A program made the position numbers and the translations under genes. This document shows, one piece after another, positions 13,299 through 19,978 of a stretch of DNA of 23,330 nucleotides. The DNA is taken from contig CAZBJX010000028.1 in assembly GCA_964492335.1 (NCBI GenBank), positions 1 to 23,330 of the forward strand, given 5' to 3'. The notes below the pieces were generated by a model, which had not been told where the DNA came from, did no database searches, and was given only the letters and a program-made list of their open reading frames with translations. Position 1 is the stretch's first letter, and each line of letters opens with the position of its first letter. Origin of the DNA: JAFGCL01 sp964492335. GTDB taxonomy: Bacteria > Chloroflexota > Dehalococcoidia > UBA2247 > RBG-13-53-26.

Positions 13299-15371
13299 AT
13301 GAGAGCGGGACAGCGGATGCGCTCCCGGGGGCTCACCTGGCTGCTGTGCCTGCTGGCAGCGGCGTCCCTGCTGCCGGGGACGCAGGGCGCCGGGGCCTGG
13401 TCCGGATACCCCGATCAGAATACCCCCGTCTGCACCTCTCCGGGCTCCCAGGTCTACCCCTGCATGGTCTCGGACGGCTCCGGAGGGGCAGTCATCGCCT
13501 GGCAGGGCGCCCGCAGCGGCAACGACGACCTCTACGCCCAGAGGGTGGACTCCGAGGGCGCGCTCGCCTGGGCCCCGGGCGGCCTGGCCGTGTGCACCGC
13601 GCCGGGCTCCCAGTCCCTGCCGCAGGCGGCCGGGGTTGCGCCGGGGGAGACGGTCATCGCCTGGCAGGACTCCCGCGGCGACGCCTGGGATATCTACGCC
13701 CAGAGGCTGGGCCCCGACGGCGCTCCCGCCTGGGCCGCCGATGGCGCGCCCGTCTGCTCCGCCTCAGGAGACCAGAAGTGCCCCCAGGTCGTGCCGGACG
13801 GGTCGGGCGGGGCCATCATCGCCTGGCAGGACGGCCGCAGCGACAATTGGGACATCTACGCCCAGAGGCTGGACTCCGAGGGCGCGCTCGCCTGGGCCGC
13901 CGGCGGCGTGGCTGTCTGCACCGTTTCGTTCTCCCAGTCCGACCCCCGGGTCATCCCCGACGGCGCGGGCGGGGCCATCATCGCCTGGCAGGACGGCCGC
14001 AACGGCCACGGCGACATCTACGCCCAGAGGCTGGACTCCGAGGGCGCGCCCCGGTGGGCCGCCGGCGGCGTGGCTGTCTGCGCCGAGCCGGGCGACCAGA
14101 CCGGCCACCGGATGGCGCCGGACGGCTCCGGCGGGGCCATCGTGGCCTGGAGTGACGGCCGCGGCAGCACCGGACCTGACATCTACGCCCAGAGGGTGGA
14201 CTCCAGCGGCGCGCTCCAGTGGGCCCCGGGCGGCCTGGCCGTGTGCACCGCGCCGGCCGACCAGCTGGAAGCCCGGGTTGCCCCCGACGGGTCCGGAGGG
14301 GCGGTCGTCACCTGGTACGACCTGCGCCGGGGCGCCGGCTGGGAAATCGACATCTACGCCCAGAGGGTGGACTCCGGCGGCGCCGTCGGGTGGGCCGCCG
14401 ACGGCGTGCGGACCGACAGCGCCTCGTTCTCCCGGTACGGGCCCGATGTCGTGCCGGACGGCTCCGGCGGGGCCATCGTCGCCTGGCCGGTTGAGCGCAG
14501 CGGCAGCGGCTACGACATCTACGCCCAGAGGCTGGACTCCGGCGGCGCGCCCCGGTGGGCCGCCGGCGGCGCGGCCGTCTGCACCGCCCCGGGCATCCAG
14601 GAAAGCCCCCGGATGGTCCCCGACGGCTCCGGCGGGGCCATCGTGGCCTGGGTTGACGGCCGCAGCAGCAGCAGCGGCCACGACATCTATGCCGACCGGG
14701 TGGACGCCGACGGCCATCTGACCGACACGGAGCGGCCCTCGGTGGCCCTGACCTCGGCCGCCAGCCCGGCCACCGACACCTACCCCATCGCGGTAACGGC
14801 CACCTTCAGCGAGGCGGTGGCGGGCTTCACCCTGGACAGCATCGCGGTGGCCAACGGCGACGCGGACAACCTCACGGCAGCAAGCTCCGCCGTCTACACC
14901 TTCGGCGTGACGCCCCGGGACGAGGGGCCGGTGACCATTGGCATCGGCGCCGACGCCGCCAGGGACGCAGCCGGCCTGGGGAACACGGCGGCCGCGCAGC
15001 TGGCCGTCACCTTCACCCCGCCCCCGCCGACCATAACCTCATACACGGCCACCCGGGGCCAGCTCGAGGACCTGGTGGTCATCAACGGCACCGGCTTCTT
15101 CGGAGTCACCGGGGTCGCCTTCGGCGACAGCGAGACGCTGAGCTTCACCGTCGAGTCGGCCACCCGGATCACCGCCGGGGCCAGGCACGGCGCCGGCGGC
15201 CGCATCTCGGTGGCCACGCCCCGCGGGACGGCCACCAGCAGCACGGACTACGTGGCGCCCGAGCCCCCGCCGATAGGGACCAACTGGGCGCTGGTGGGCA
15301 CCGTCATCGGCACAGGGGTCCTGCTTTCCGCGATCGTGGGCTGGCTGGTGATGTCCCGCCGCAGGGGCTGA
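13299..15371 (+). CDS. Secreted, anchored eight-repeat propeller-like surface protein with Ig-like and IPT domains
   Basis: This 690-residue protein has a signal peptide (about 1-33; GLTWLLCLLAAASLLPG core). Residues 41-471 contain eight repeats of 54-57 residues, each with DGSGGAIIAWQDGR, DIYAQR(L/V)DSEGAL and W-AAGGVAVCTA. Each blade ends in a conserved Cys-containing VCTA segment, and the set probably forms a beta-propeller. An Ig-like domain follows (about 476-575: FSEAVAGFTLDSIAVANGDADN, of the bacterial Big/VCBS-associated type), then an IPT domain (577-650), a transmembrane helix (about 661-683) and the tail SRRRG. Topology matches the two upstream surface proteins, but it has its own promoter. 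Function is unknown; binding or adhesion is plausible. The TGA stop is 59 bp upstream of the gatC -10 box. Confidence 0.8.
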   Translation: MRAGQRMRSRGLTWLLCLLAAASLLPGTQGAGAWSGYPDQNTPVCTSPGSQVYPCMVSDGSGGAVIAWQGARSGNDDLYAQRVDSEGALAWAPGGLAVCTAPGSQSLPQAAGVAPGETVIAWQDSRGDAWDIYAQRLGPDGAPAWAADGAPVCSASGDQKCPQVVPDGSGGAIIAWQDGRSDNWDIYAQRLDSEGALAWAAGGVAVCTVSFSQSDPRVIPDGAGGAIIAWQDGRNGHGDIYAQRLDSEGAPRWAAGGVAVCAEPGDQTGHRMAPDGSGGAIVAWSDGRGSTGPDIYAQRVDSSGALQWAPGGLAVCTAPADQLEARVAPDGSGGAVVTWYDLRRGAGWEIDIYAQRVDSGGAVGWAADGVRTDSASFSRYGPDVVPDGSGGAIVAWPVERSGSGYDIYAQRLDSGGAPRWAAGGAAVCTAPGIQESPRMVPDGSGGAIVAWVDGRSSSSGHDIYADRVDADGHLTDTERPSVALTSAASPATDTYPIAVTATFSEAVAGFTLDSIAVANGDADNLTAASSAVYTFGVTPRDEGPVTIGIGADAARDAAGLGNTAAAQLAVTFTPPPPTITSYTATRGQLEDLVVINGTGFFGVTGVAFGDSETLSFTVESATRITAGARHGAGGRISVATPRGTATSSTDYVAPEPPPIGTNWALVGTVIGTGVLLSAIVGWLVMSRRRG
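13420..14715 (+). repeat. Eight tandem 162-171-bp coding repeats
   Basis: The anchor sequence GACATCTACGCCCAGAGG or a close variant recurs at 13527, 13689, 13851, 14013, 14178, 14349, 14514 and 14682. The first four intervals are exactly 162 bp, the later ones 165-171 bp. Units from 13689 to 14178 are most alike, consistent with expansion by unequal recombination. They are protein repeats, not a CRISPR array. Confidence 0.9.
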
Positions 15372-15405
15372 TGCGGCGCCGGCGCGCTCCCCCGCAAGAG
15401 GCCTT

Positions 15406-15435
15406 TTGTCCCCGGCGCGGGCCGGATGCTATAAT
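15406..15435 (+). promoter_or_regulatory. Promoter of the gatCA operon
   Basis: TTGTCC (15406-15411) and a perfect TATAAT (15430-15435) are spaced by 18 bp. The predicted start near 15442 leaves a leader of about 40 nt before the chosen gatC ATG at 15483, which has GGAGG at 15466-15470. Confidence 0.65.
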
Positions 15436-15482
15436 TTACGCTGGGAGACATGCGCGCCTGCGCCTGGAGGACCGCACCCGTC

Positions 15483-15773
15483 ATGAAGCTCAGCCGAGAA
15501 GAAGTCAAGCACCTGGCGTCACTGGTGCGCCTGGGGCTATCCGACGAGGAGGTGGAGAGGCTGCGGGAGCAGCTCTCCGACATCCTGGACAACTTCGAGG
15601 TCCTGCAGCAGGTGGACACCACCGGTGTGGAGCCCACGGCCCACTGCATCGCGCTGGAGAACGTGCTGCGGGAGGACGTGCCGGCCCCGTCGCTCACCGC
15701 CGAACAGGTCCTGGCCAACGCCCCCGACCGCGAAGAGGGCTACCTCAAGGTGCGGGCGGTGCTAGAGCAGTAG
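15483..15773 (+). CDS. gatC: Asp-tRNA(Asn)/Glu-tRNA(Gln) amidotransferase subunit C
   Basis: This 96-residue protein is the usual GatC length. It begins MKLSREEVKHLASLVRLGLSD, followed by LREQLSDILDNFEVL and VDTTGVEPTAH, which are diagnostic GatC segments, and ends in the loop (APDREEGYLKV) that threads between GatA and GatB. It stabilises the GatCAB complex that converts misacylated Glu-tRNA(Gln) and Asp-tRNA(Asn) to the amides. The start at 15483 is preferred over the in-frame ATG at 15450 because it gives the canonical N-terminus and is preceded by GGAGG, while 15450 lies too close to its purine run. gatA follows after 2 bp; gatB is not in this window. Confidence 0.95.
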   Translation: MKLSREEVKHLASLVRLGLSDEEVERLREQLSDILDNFEVLQQVDTTGVEPTAHCIALENVLREDVPAPSLTAEQVLANAPDREEGYLKVRAVLEQ

Positions 15774-15775
15774 CC

Positions 15776-17233
15776 GTGGACCTCTTCCGACTGACCATCC
15801 ATGAAGCCGCCGACCGGCTGCGGCGCCGGGAGATATCCTCCGTGGAGTTGACCGGGGCCGCCCTGGACCGCGTATCGAGCGTGGAGCCGAAGGTGCGCGC
15901 CTTCGTCACCGTCTGCGGGGAGCAGGCCCTGCGGCAGGCGCAGGTGGCCGACGAGCGGCTCCGGCGGGGCGAAGCGGCGCCGCTGGCCGGCATCCCCGCC
16001 CTGATCAAGGACAACATGTGCACCGCCGGGGTGCGCACCACCTGCAGCTCGAAGATGCTGGAGCACTTCGTGCCCCCCTACGACGCCACCGTGGTGGAGA
16101 AGCTGGCCGCCGCCGGCATGGTGATGCTGGGAAAGGCCAACATGGACGAGTTCGCCATGGGCTCCTCCAACGAGCACTCCGCCTTCTTCCCCACCCACAA
16201 CCCGTGGGACCCGGCCCGGGTCCCCGGCGGCTCCAGCGGCGGCTCGGCGGCGGGGGTGGCCGCCGACGAGTGCCTCTACTCCATCGGCTCGGACACCGGC
16301 GGCAGCATCCGCCAGCCCGCCGGGTTCTGCAGCGTGGTGGGCCTCAAGCCCACCTACGGCCGGGTGTCGCGCTACGGCCTGGTGGCCCTGGCCAGCTCGC
16401 TGGACCAGGTGGGGCCCTTCACCAAGGACGTCACCGACTGCGCCCTGGTGATGAACGCCATCTGCGGGCACGACCCCCGGGACTCCACGTCGCTGCCGGC
16501 CCCGGTGCCGGACTACACGCAGGCCCTGCAGCCCGGCCTCGAGGGCCTGCGGCTGGGAGTGCCGCGGGAGTACTTCGTGCCCGGCATGCAGGCCGGGGTG
16601 CGGGACGCCGTGGAGGCGGCCCTGGCCCGGCTGGGCGAGCTGGGGGCCCGGATAGACCGGGACGTGTCGCTGCCGCACACTCCCTACGCCCTGGCGGTGT
16701 ACTACATCATCGCCCCTTCGGAGGCCTCCGCCAACATGGCCCGCTACGACGGCGTCAAGTACGGCTTCTCCGCCCCGGAGGCAGCCAGCATGTGGGAAGG
16801 CCTGGAGAAGACCAGGCAGCTGGGGTTCGGCCCGGAGGTGAAGCGGCGGATCATGCTGGGCACCCATGCCCTGTCCTCGGGCTACTACGAGGCCTGCTAC
16901 ATCAAGGCGCAGAAGGTGCGCACCCTGATCCGCCGGGAGTTCGACCGGGCCTTCGAGAGCTGCGACGCCCTGGTGGCGCCCTCCTCGCCGGTGGTGCCCT
17001 TCAAGATGGGCGAGAGGATGGACGACCCCATGCAGATGTACCTAAGCGACATCTGCACCCTGCCCATGAACGTGGCCGGCATCCCGGGGATCTCGGTCCC
17101 GGCCGGGTTCGTCGACGGTCTGCCGGTGGGGCTGCAGATCATCGGCAGGCCGCTGGGCGAGGAGACGCTGCTGCGGGTGGCCTATGCCTACGAGCAGTCG
17201 ACGGACTGGCGCAGGAGGAAGCCGCCGCTGTAG
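15776..17233 (+). CDS. gatA: Asp-tRNA(Asn)/Glu-tRNA(Gln) amidotransferase subunit A (glutaminase)
   Basis: This 485-residue amidase-signature enzyme hydrolyses glutamine to supply ammonia to GatB. The Ser-cisSer-Lys triad is complete: K78 in IPALIKDNM, S153 in PGGSSGGSAAGVAAD, and nucleophile S177 in GSDTGGSIRQPA. The GTG start lies 2 bp after the gatC stop, and the N-terminus VDLFRLTIHEAADRLRRREI matches the family. Length and end (DWRRRKPPL) are normal. The stop codon lies within a near-palindrome (GCCGCCGCTGTAGCGGCGGC, 17221-17240) just before the next gene's ribosome binding site. The product works in the cytoplasm with GatB and GatC. Confidence 0.97.
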   Translation: MDLFRLTIHEAADRLRRREISSVELTGAALDRVSSVEPKVRAFVTVCGEQALRQAQVADERLRRGEAAPLAGIPALIKDNMCTAGVRTTCSSKMLEHFVPPYDATVVEKLAAAGMVMLGKANMDEFAMGSSNEHSAFFPTHNPWDPARVPGGSSGGSAAGVAADECLYSIGSDTGGSIRQPAGFCSVVGLKPTYGRVSRYGLVALASSLDQVGPFTKDVTDCALVMNAICGHDPRDSTSLPAPVPDYTQALQPGLEGLRLGVPREYFVPGMQAGVRDAVEAALARLGELGARIDRDVSLPHTPYALAVYYIIAPSEASANMARYDGVKYGFSAPEAASMWEGLEKTRQLGFGPEVKRRIMLGTHALSSGYYEACYIKAQKVRTLIRREFDRAFESCDALVAPSSPVVPFKMGERMDDPMQMYLSDICTLPMNVAGIPGISVPAGFVDGLPVGLQIIGRPLGEETLLRVAYAYEQSTDWRRRKPPL

Positions 17234-17252
17234 CGGCGGCCAGGAGGGGACT

Positions 17253-17744
17253 ATGATAGAGAACCAGGATGTACTGAAGATCGTCGACGCCCTCACCGGC
17301 GGGCTGCTGGAGTCGGAGATGGGGGAGTACGCGGAGGAAGAGGACCTGGTGGCCGACGTCGCCGGGCTGGTGCAGGACCTCATCAACACGGAGCTGGGCG
17401 AGCTCGGCGCCGTGTGGGTCCGCGGCCGGGACAAGGGCAAGATCGCCTCGGTCTGGGCCTGGGGCGCGGACTTCTGGCCGGACATCGCCGTCGAGGTGAG
17501 GGGGCTGCCCAGCGTGGCCATCACGGTCAGGCTGGCCCGGAGGGAGGACGACCTGGCCGGGGTGCTGGCCCGCGCCGTGGGGAGCGCCGTGGTGCACTCC
17601 GTCCAGTACTCCTGCGCCATACCCTTCGTCCTCGACCAGGCGGAGAGCGACCCGCGGCAGCACTGGTTCGACAGCGAAATCGCAGAGCGGCTCTGGGACA
17701 GCCACCGGGTGAGCCTGGTGGTCAGACGGTCGGGCCGCGTGTAA
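17253..17744 (+). CDS. Unrecognised 163-residue protein, possible degenerate PD-(D/E)XK fold
   Basis: I do not recognise this family with confidence. The protein is soluble, with an acidic N-terminal half (GLLESEMGEYAEEEDLVADV) and no signal peptide or membrane segment. The middle, FWPDIAVEV (D77) followed by SVAITVRLARREDD and a helix LARAVGSAVVHSVQYSCAIPFVLDQ, resembles the layout of PD-(D/E)XK nuclease-like folds (PD, then AIEVK, then an A-x-G-x-x-x-x-S helix). The E-x-K pair is replaced by T91-x-R93, so it would be catalytically inactive. This is inference from pattern alone. The start has a strong AGGAGGGG 6 bp upstream. It lies 19 bp after gatA and 17 bp before the FAD oxidoreductase gene, so it is probably in the same operon. 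Confidence 0.75.
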   Translation: MIENQDVLKIVDALTGGLLESEMGEYAEEEDLVADVAGLVQDLINTELGELGAVWVRGRDKGKIASVWAWGADFWPDIAVEVRGLPSVAITVRLARREDDLAGVLARAVGSAVVHSVQYSCAIPFVLDQAESDPRQHWFDSEIAERLWDSHRVSLVVRRSGRV

Positions 17745-17761
17745 GCTTACGGGGAGGTGAC

Positions 17762-19066
17762 ATGACCGAACGGGGCAAATGGGACATCGTCGTGGTGGGC
17801 GCGGGGATGGGCGGGCTGTGCGCCGCCGCGCTCCTTTCGCACTACGGCTACAAGACGCTGGTGGTAGAGAAGCTGCCCTTCGTGGGCGGCCGCTGCTCCT
17901 CGGTGGAGTACAAGGGCTTCACCCTGCCCACCGGCTCGCTTTACGTGGAGACGCACGGGGTGGTGGACCAGCTCTTCGCCGAGGTGGGCGCCCCCTTCCC
18001 GGTGCGGGACTTCCCCATCCAGCTCGGCTTCCGCATGGGGGGCAAGGACTACCCCATGCCGCCCAAGGGCGGGCTGAAGGCCATCATATCCAACTTCGCC
18101 AGCGAGGCGGAGACGGCCCGGGTCATGGGCGCCATCCGGCGGGCCTTCTCCTGGCAGGAGCCCTCGGCCTCCATATCCATCCGGGACTGGTTCCGCCAGT
18201 ACACCAGCAACGAGAAGGTGCTGGCGGTATTCCGGGGCATGTGCAACTACCAGTGCGTCAACTTCTCGGAAATGCCGGCGGCGGAGTTCATCCGGCAGCT
18301 GAAGCTGGCCGGCACGGCGGGCGCCGACCCGCAGGGCTTCCTGCACCTGATGGAGGGGCTGGTCAGGGCCATCAAGGCCCGGGGCGGCGACGTCTGGACC
18401 GAGAGCCGGGTGAAGCAGATACTGGTGCAGGACGAGGTGGCCAAAGGCATCCTGGTGGAGGTCCTTGGCTCCGGCCTGGTGGAGATACCGGCCAGGGCGG
18501 TCATCAGCAACGTCGGCCCGCATGGCACGGTGGAGCTGGCCGGGAGCGCCGCCTTCGAGAAGGGCTACCTCAAGGACGTCAGGGAGAACGTGCGGCCCCT
18601 GGCCTACATGTGCCTGGAGCTGGCCAGCTCCCGGCCCCTGGTGGACTTCCTGGGGGTGCTGGTGGTGCCGGAGGGGCGCCACCAGGTGACCATGATGACC
18701 ACCACCCTGGTCTACCCGGAATACGCCCCTGCGGGCAGGCACCTGACGCAGGCCTGGGCGGCCCCGGAGTCGTCCTTCCTGCCCCTGGACCCGAAGAAGC
18801 AGCTGGACATGCTGGTGCAGGACGTGCGGGAGGCCATCCCCGGCTTCGACCGGGACGCCGAGGTCCTGCACGTCAGCTACTGGCAGAAGGAATGGCCCAT
18901 GTACCGGGCCCTGCCGGGCGCCCTGGGCCAGAAGACCCCGGTGGAGAACCTGTACAACGTCGGGGACGGGGTGTCGCCCCTGGTGCCGCTGGGGCTGCCG
19001 GGCTGCGCCGCGTCGGCCCGCATCGTGGTGGACGACATCAAGGCCCGGGTCAGGCCCGGGGCCTGA
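17762..19066 (+). CDS. NAD(P)/FAD-dependent oxidoreductase, phytoene-desaturase-like
   Basis: This 434-residue amine-oxidase/phytoene-desaturase-fold flavoprotein has a Rossmann dinucleotide motif VVVGAGMGG at 10-18, ending in a ribose-binding acidic residue (VVEK, E36). The family segment FVGGRCSSVEYKGFTLPTGS follows. The C-terminal FAD-binding motif NVGDGVSPLVPLGLPGCAAS lies at about 399-418. The substrate is unknown. Carotenoid desaturation is not implied by neighbours, because no phytoene synthase or isoprenoid genes are present. The next gene encodes a ferredoxin, its likely electron partner. GGGGAGGTGA precedes the ATG. The protein appears complete, and no membrane helix is evident. Confidence 0.85.
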   Translation: MTERGKWDIVVVGAGMGGLCAAALLSHYGYKTLVVEKLPFVGGRCSSVEYKGFTLPTGSLYVETHGVVDQLFAEVGAPFPVRDFPIQLGFRMGGKDYPMPPKGGLKAIISNFASEAETARVMGAIRRAFSWQEPSASISIRDWFRQYTSNEKVLAVFRGMCNYQCVNFSEMPAAEFIRQLKLAGTAGADPQGFLHLMEGLVRAIKARGGDVWTESRVKQILVQDEVAKGILVEVLGSGLVEIPARAVISNVGPHGTVELAGSAAFEKGYLKDVRENVRPLAYMCLELASSRPLVDFLGVLVVPEGRHQVTMMTTTLVYPEYAPAGRHLTQAWAAPESSFLPLDPKKQLDMLVQDVREAIPGFDRDAEVLHVSYWQKEWPMYRALPGALGQKTPVENLYNVGDGVSPLVPLGLPGCAASARIVVDDIKARVRPGA

Positions 19067-19086
19067 TCCCGCGAAGGAGGTAAGTG

Positions 19087-19269
19087 ATGCTGGTGGTAAA
19101 CGAAGACCGGTGTGTCGGCTGCGGCCTCTGCGTGAGCTTCTGCCCCACCGACGCGCTCTGGGCCTGGGGGCTGTGCCACGTGGACCCGGACAAGTGCAAC
19201 GAGTGCCTGGTGTGCATCGACTACTGCCCGGCGGACGCCCTGGGCATGGGCGAGGCGGCCCGGCGGTGA
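19087..19269 (+). CDS. 2[4Fe-4S] bacterial-type ferredoxin
   Basis: This 60-residue protein has two complete cluster motifs: C9-x2-C12-x2-C15-x3-C19-P and C37-x2-C40-x2-C43-x3-C47-P. C30 is an extra free cysteine between the motifs, and W25 and W27 are unusual there. It should carry low-potential electrons in the cytoplasm. ATG 19087 is preferred over GTG 19084 because GGAGGT at 19076-19081 is then properly spaced. The stop overlaps the next start (GTGA). Its place directly after the FAD oxidoreductase suggests a redox pair. Confidence 0.93.
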   Translation: MLVVNEDRCVGCGLCVSFCPTDALWAWGLCHVDPDKCNECLVCIDYCPADALGMGEAARR

Positions 19270-19502
19270 AGCCCGTCAGGGTGACCTGCCATTCCGGGCG
19301 GACCTACGCGGAGCGCCCCACCTTCTTCACGGTGGGGGGCATGACCTACAGCGTTCACAGCGTGGAGAAGGAGTGGAGGGAGCCGGGCGAGAAGCACTTC
19401 CTGGTCTGCACGGGGGATGAGCAGTACGTCGAGCTTTGCCACAATGAGCAGAATGACCAATGGTCAGTCCGTGACCCTGGAGGAAAGGAGCCGGGACGAT
19501 GA
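19266..19502 (+). CDS. Small conserved-looking 78-residue protein between ferredoxin and Lrp
   Basis: A GTG start (19266) overlaps the ferredoxin stop by 4 bp, and the stop overlaps the next ATG by 4 bp, which strongly supports translation. The protein is beta-rich, with TYAERPTFFTVGGMTYSVHS, then VEKEWREPGEKHFLV and YVELCHNEQNDQWSV. This order of strands resembles small SH3-like barrels such as DUF6504-type domains, but I cannot assign it firmly. Cysteines at 8, 49 and 58 do not form an obvious cluster motif. A role linked to the ferredoxin or regulator is inferred from coupling only. Confidence 0.7.
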   Translation: MKPVRVTCHSGRTYAERPTFFTVGGMTYSVHSVEKEWREPGEKHFLVCTGDEQYVELCHNEQNDQWSVRDPGGKEPGR

Positions 19503-19978
19503 GGGAGGTCTACGAGATACTGGAAAACGACGCCCGCCTGACGCCGGCGCAGGTGGCCACCATGACCGGCATGGGCGAGGCCGAGGTCAGGGACATCATC
19601 TCCCGGGCCGAGAAGGACAGGGTCATCGTCAAGTACAAGACCGTGGTGGACTGGGAGAAGGCGGGGGACGACAGGGTGTGGGCCATGATCGAGGTGAAGG
19701 TCCAGCCCCGCAAGGACGTGGGGTTTGACGCCCTGGCGGAGCGCATCTACCGCTTCCCCCAGGTCCGCACCGTCTACCTGGTCTCCGGGGCCTACGACCT
19801 GTCCCTGGTGGTGGTGGGCAAGACGGTCCAGGAGGTGGGGCTCTTCGTGTCCCAGAAGCTGGCCCCGCTGGACGGCGTGCAGGGGACAACCACTCACTTC
19901 CTGCTGCGGCGCTACAAGGAAGACGGCGAGGTCCTGGGCCCCGTCCCCGATGACCGGCGGCAGCAGCTAAGCATATGA
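19499..19978 (+). CDS. Lrp/AsnC-family transcriptional regulator
   Basis: This 159-residue protein has an N-terminal winged helix-turn-helix (about 1-48: LENDARLTPAQVATMTGMGEAEVRDIISRAEKD) and a C-terminal RAM ligand-binding domain (about 60-140; includes VRTVYLVSGAYDLSLVVVG). Such proteins sense amino acids or related small molecules and form octamers. A C-terminal tail (EVLGPVPDDRRQQLSI) continues past the RAM domain. The start overlaps the previous stop (ATGA), and its own stop overlaps the aminotransferase start (ATGA). It probably regulates this operon in response to an amino acid handled by the aminotransferase. GGAGCCGGG upstream provides a modest ribosome binding site. Confidence 0.9.
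   Translation: MREVYEILENDARLTPAQVATMTGMGEAEVRDIISRAEKDRVIVKYKTVVDWEKAGDDRVWAMIEVKVQPRKDVGFDALAERIYRFPQVRTVYLVSGAYDLSLVVVGKTVQEVGLFVSQKLAPLDGVQGTTTHFLLRRYKEDGEVLGPVPDDRRQQLSI

Noticed and set aside
13420..14715. Regularly spaced repeats as a CRISPR array
   Set aside because: Units are 162-171 bp, in frame and coding throughout, with no short repeat/spacer structure and no cas genes.
15450..15482. Upstream ATG for gatC giving an 11-residue extension
   Set aside because: The purine run is too close to this ATG, and the canonical GatC N-terminus begins at 15483.
17221..17240. Near-palindrome at the gatA stop as a terminator
   Set aside because: The loop is very short, there is no T-run, and the next gene starts 13 bp later with a strong ribosome site, so it is more likely codon-driven.
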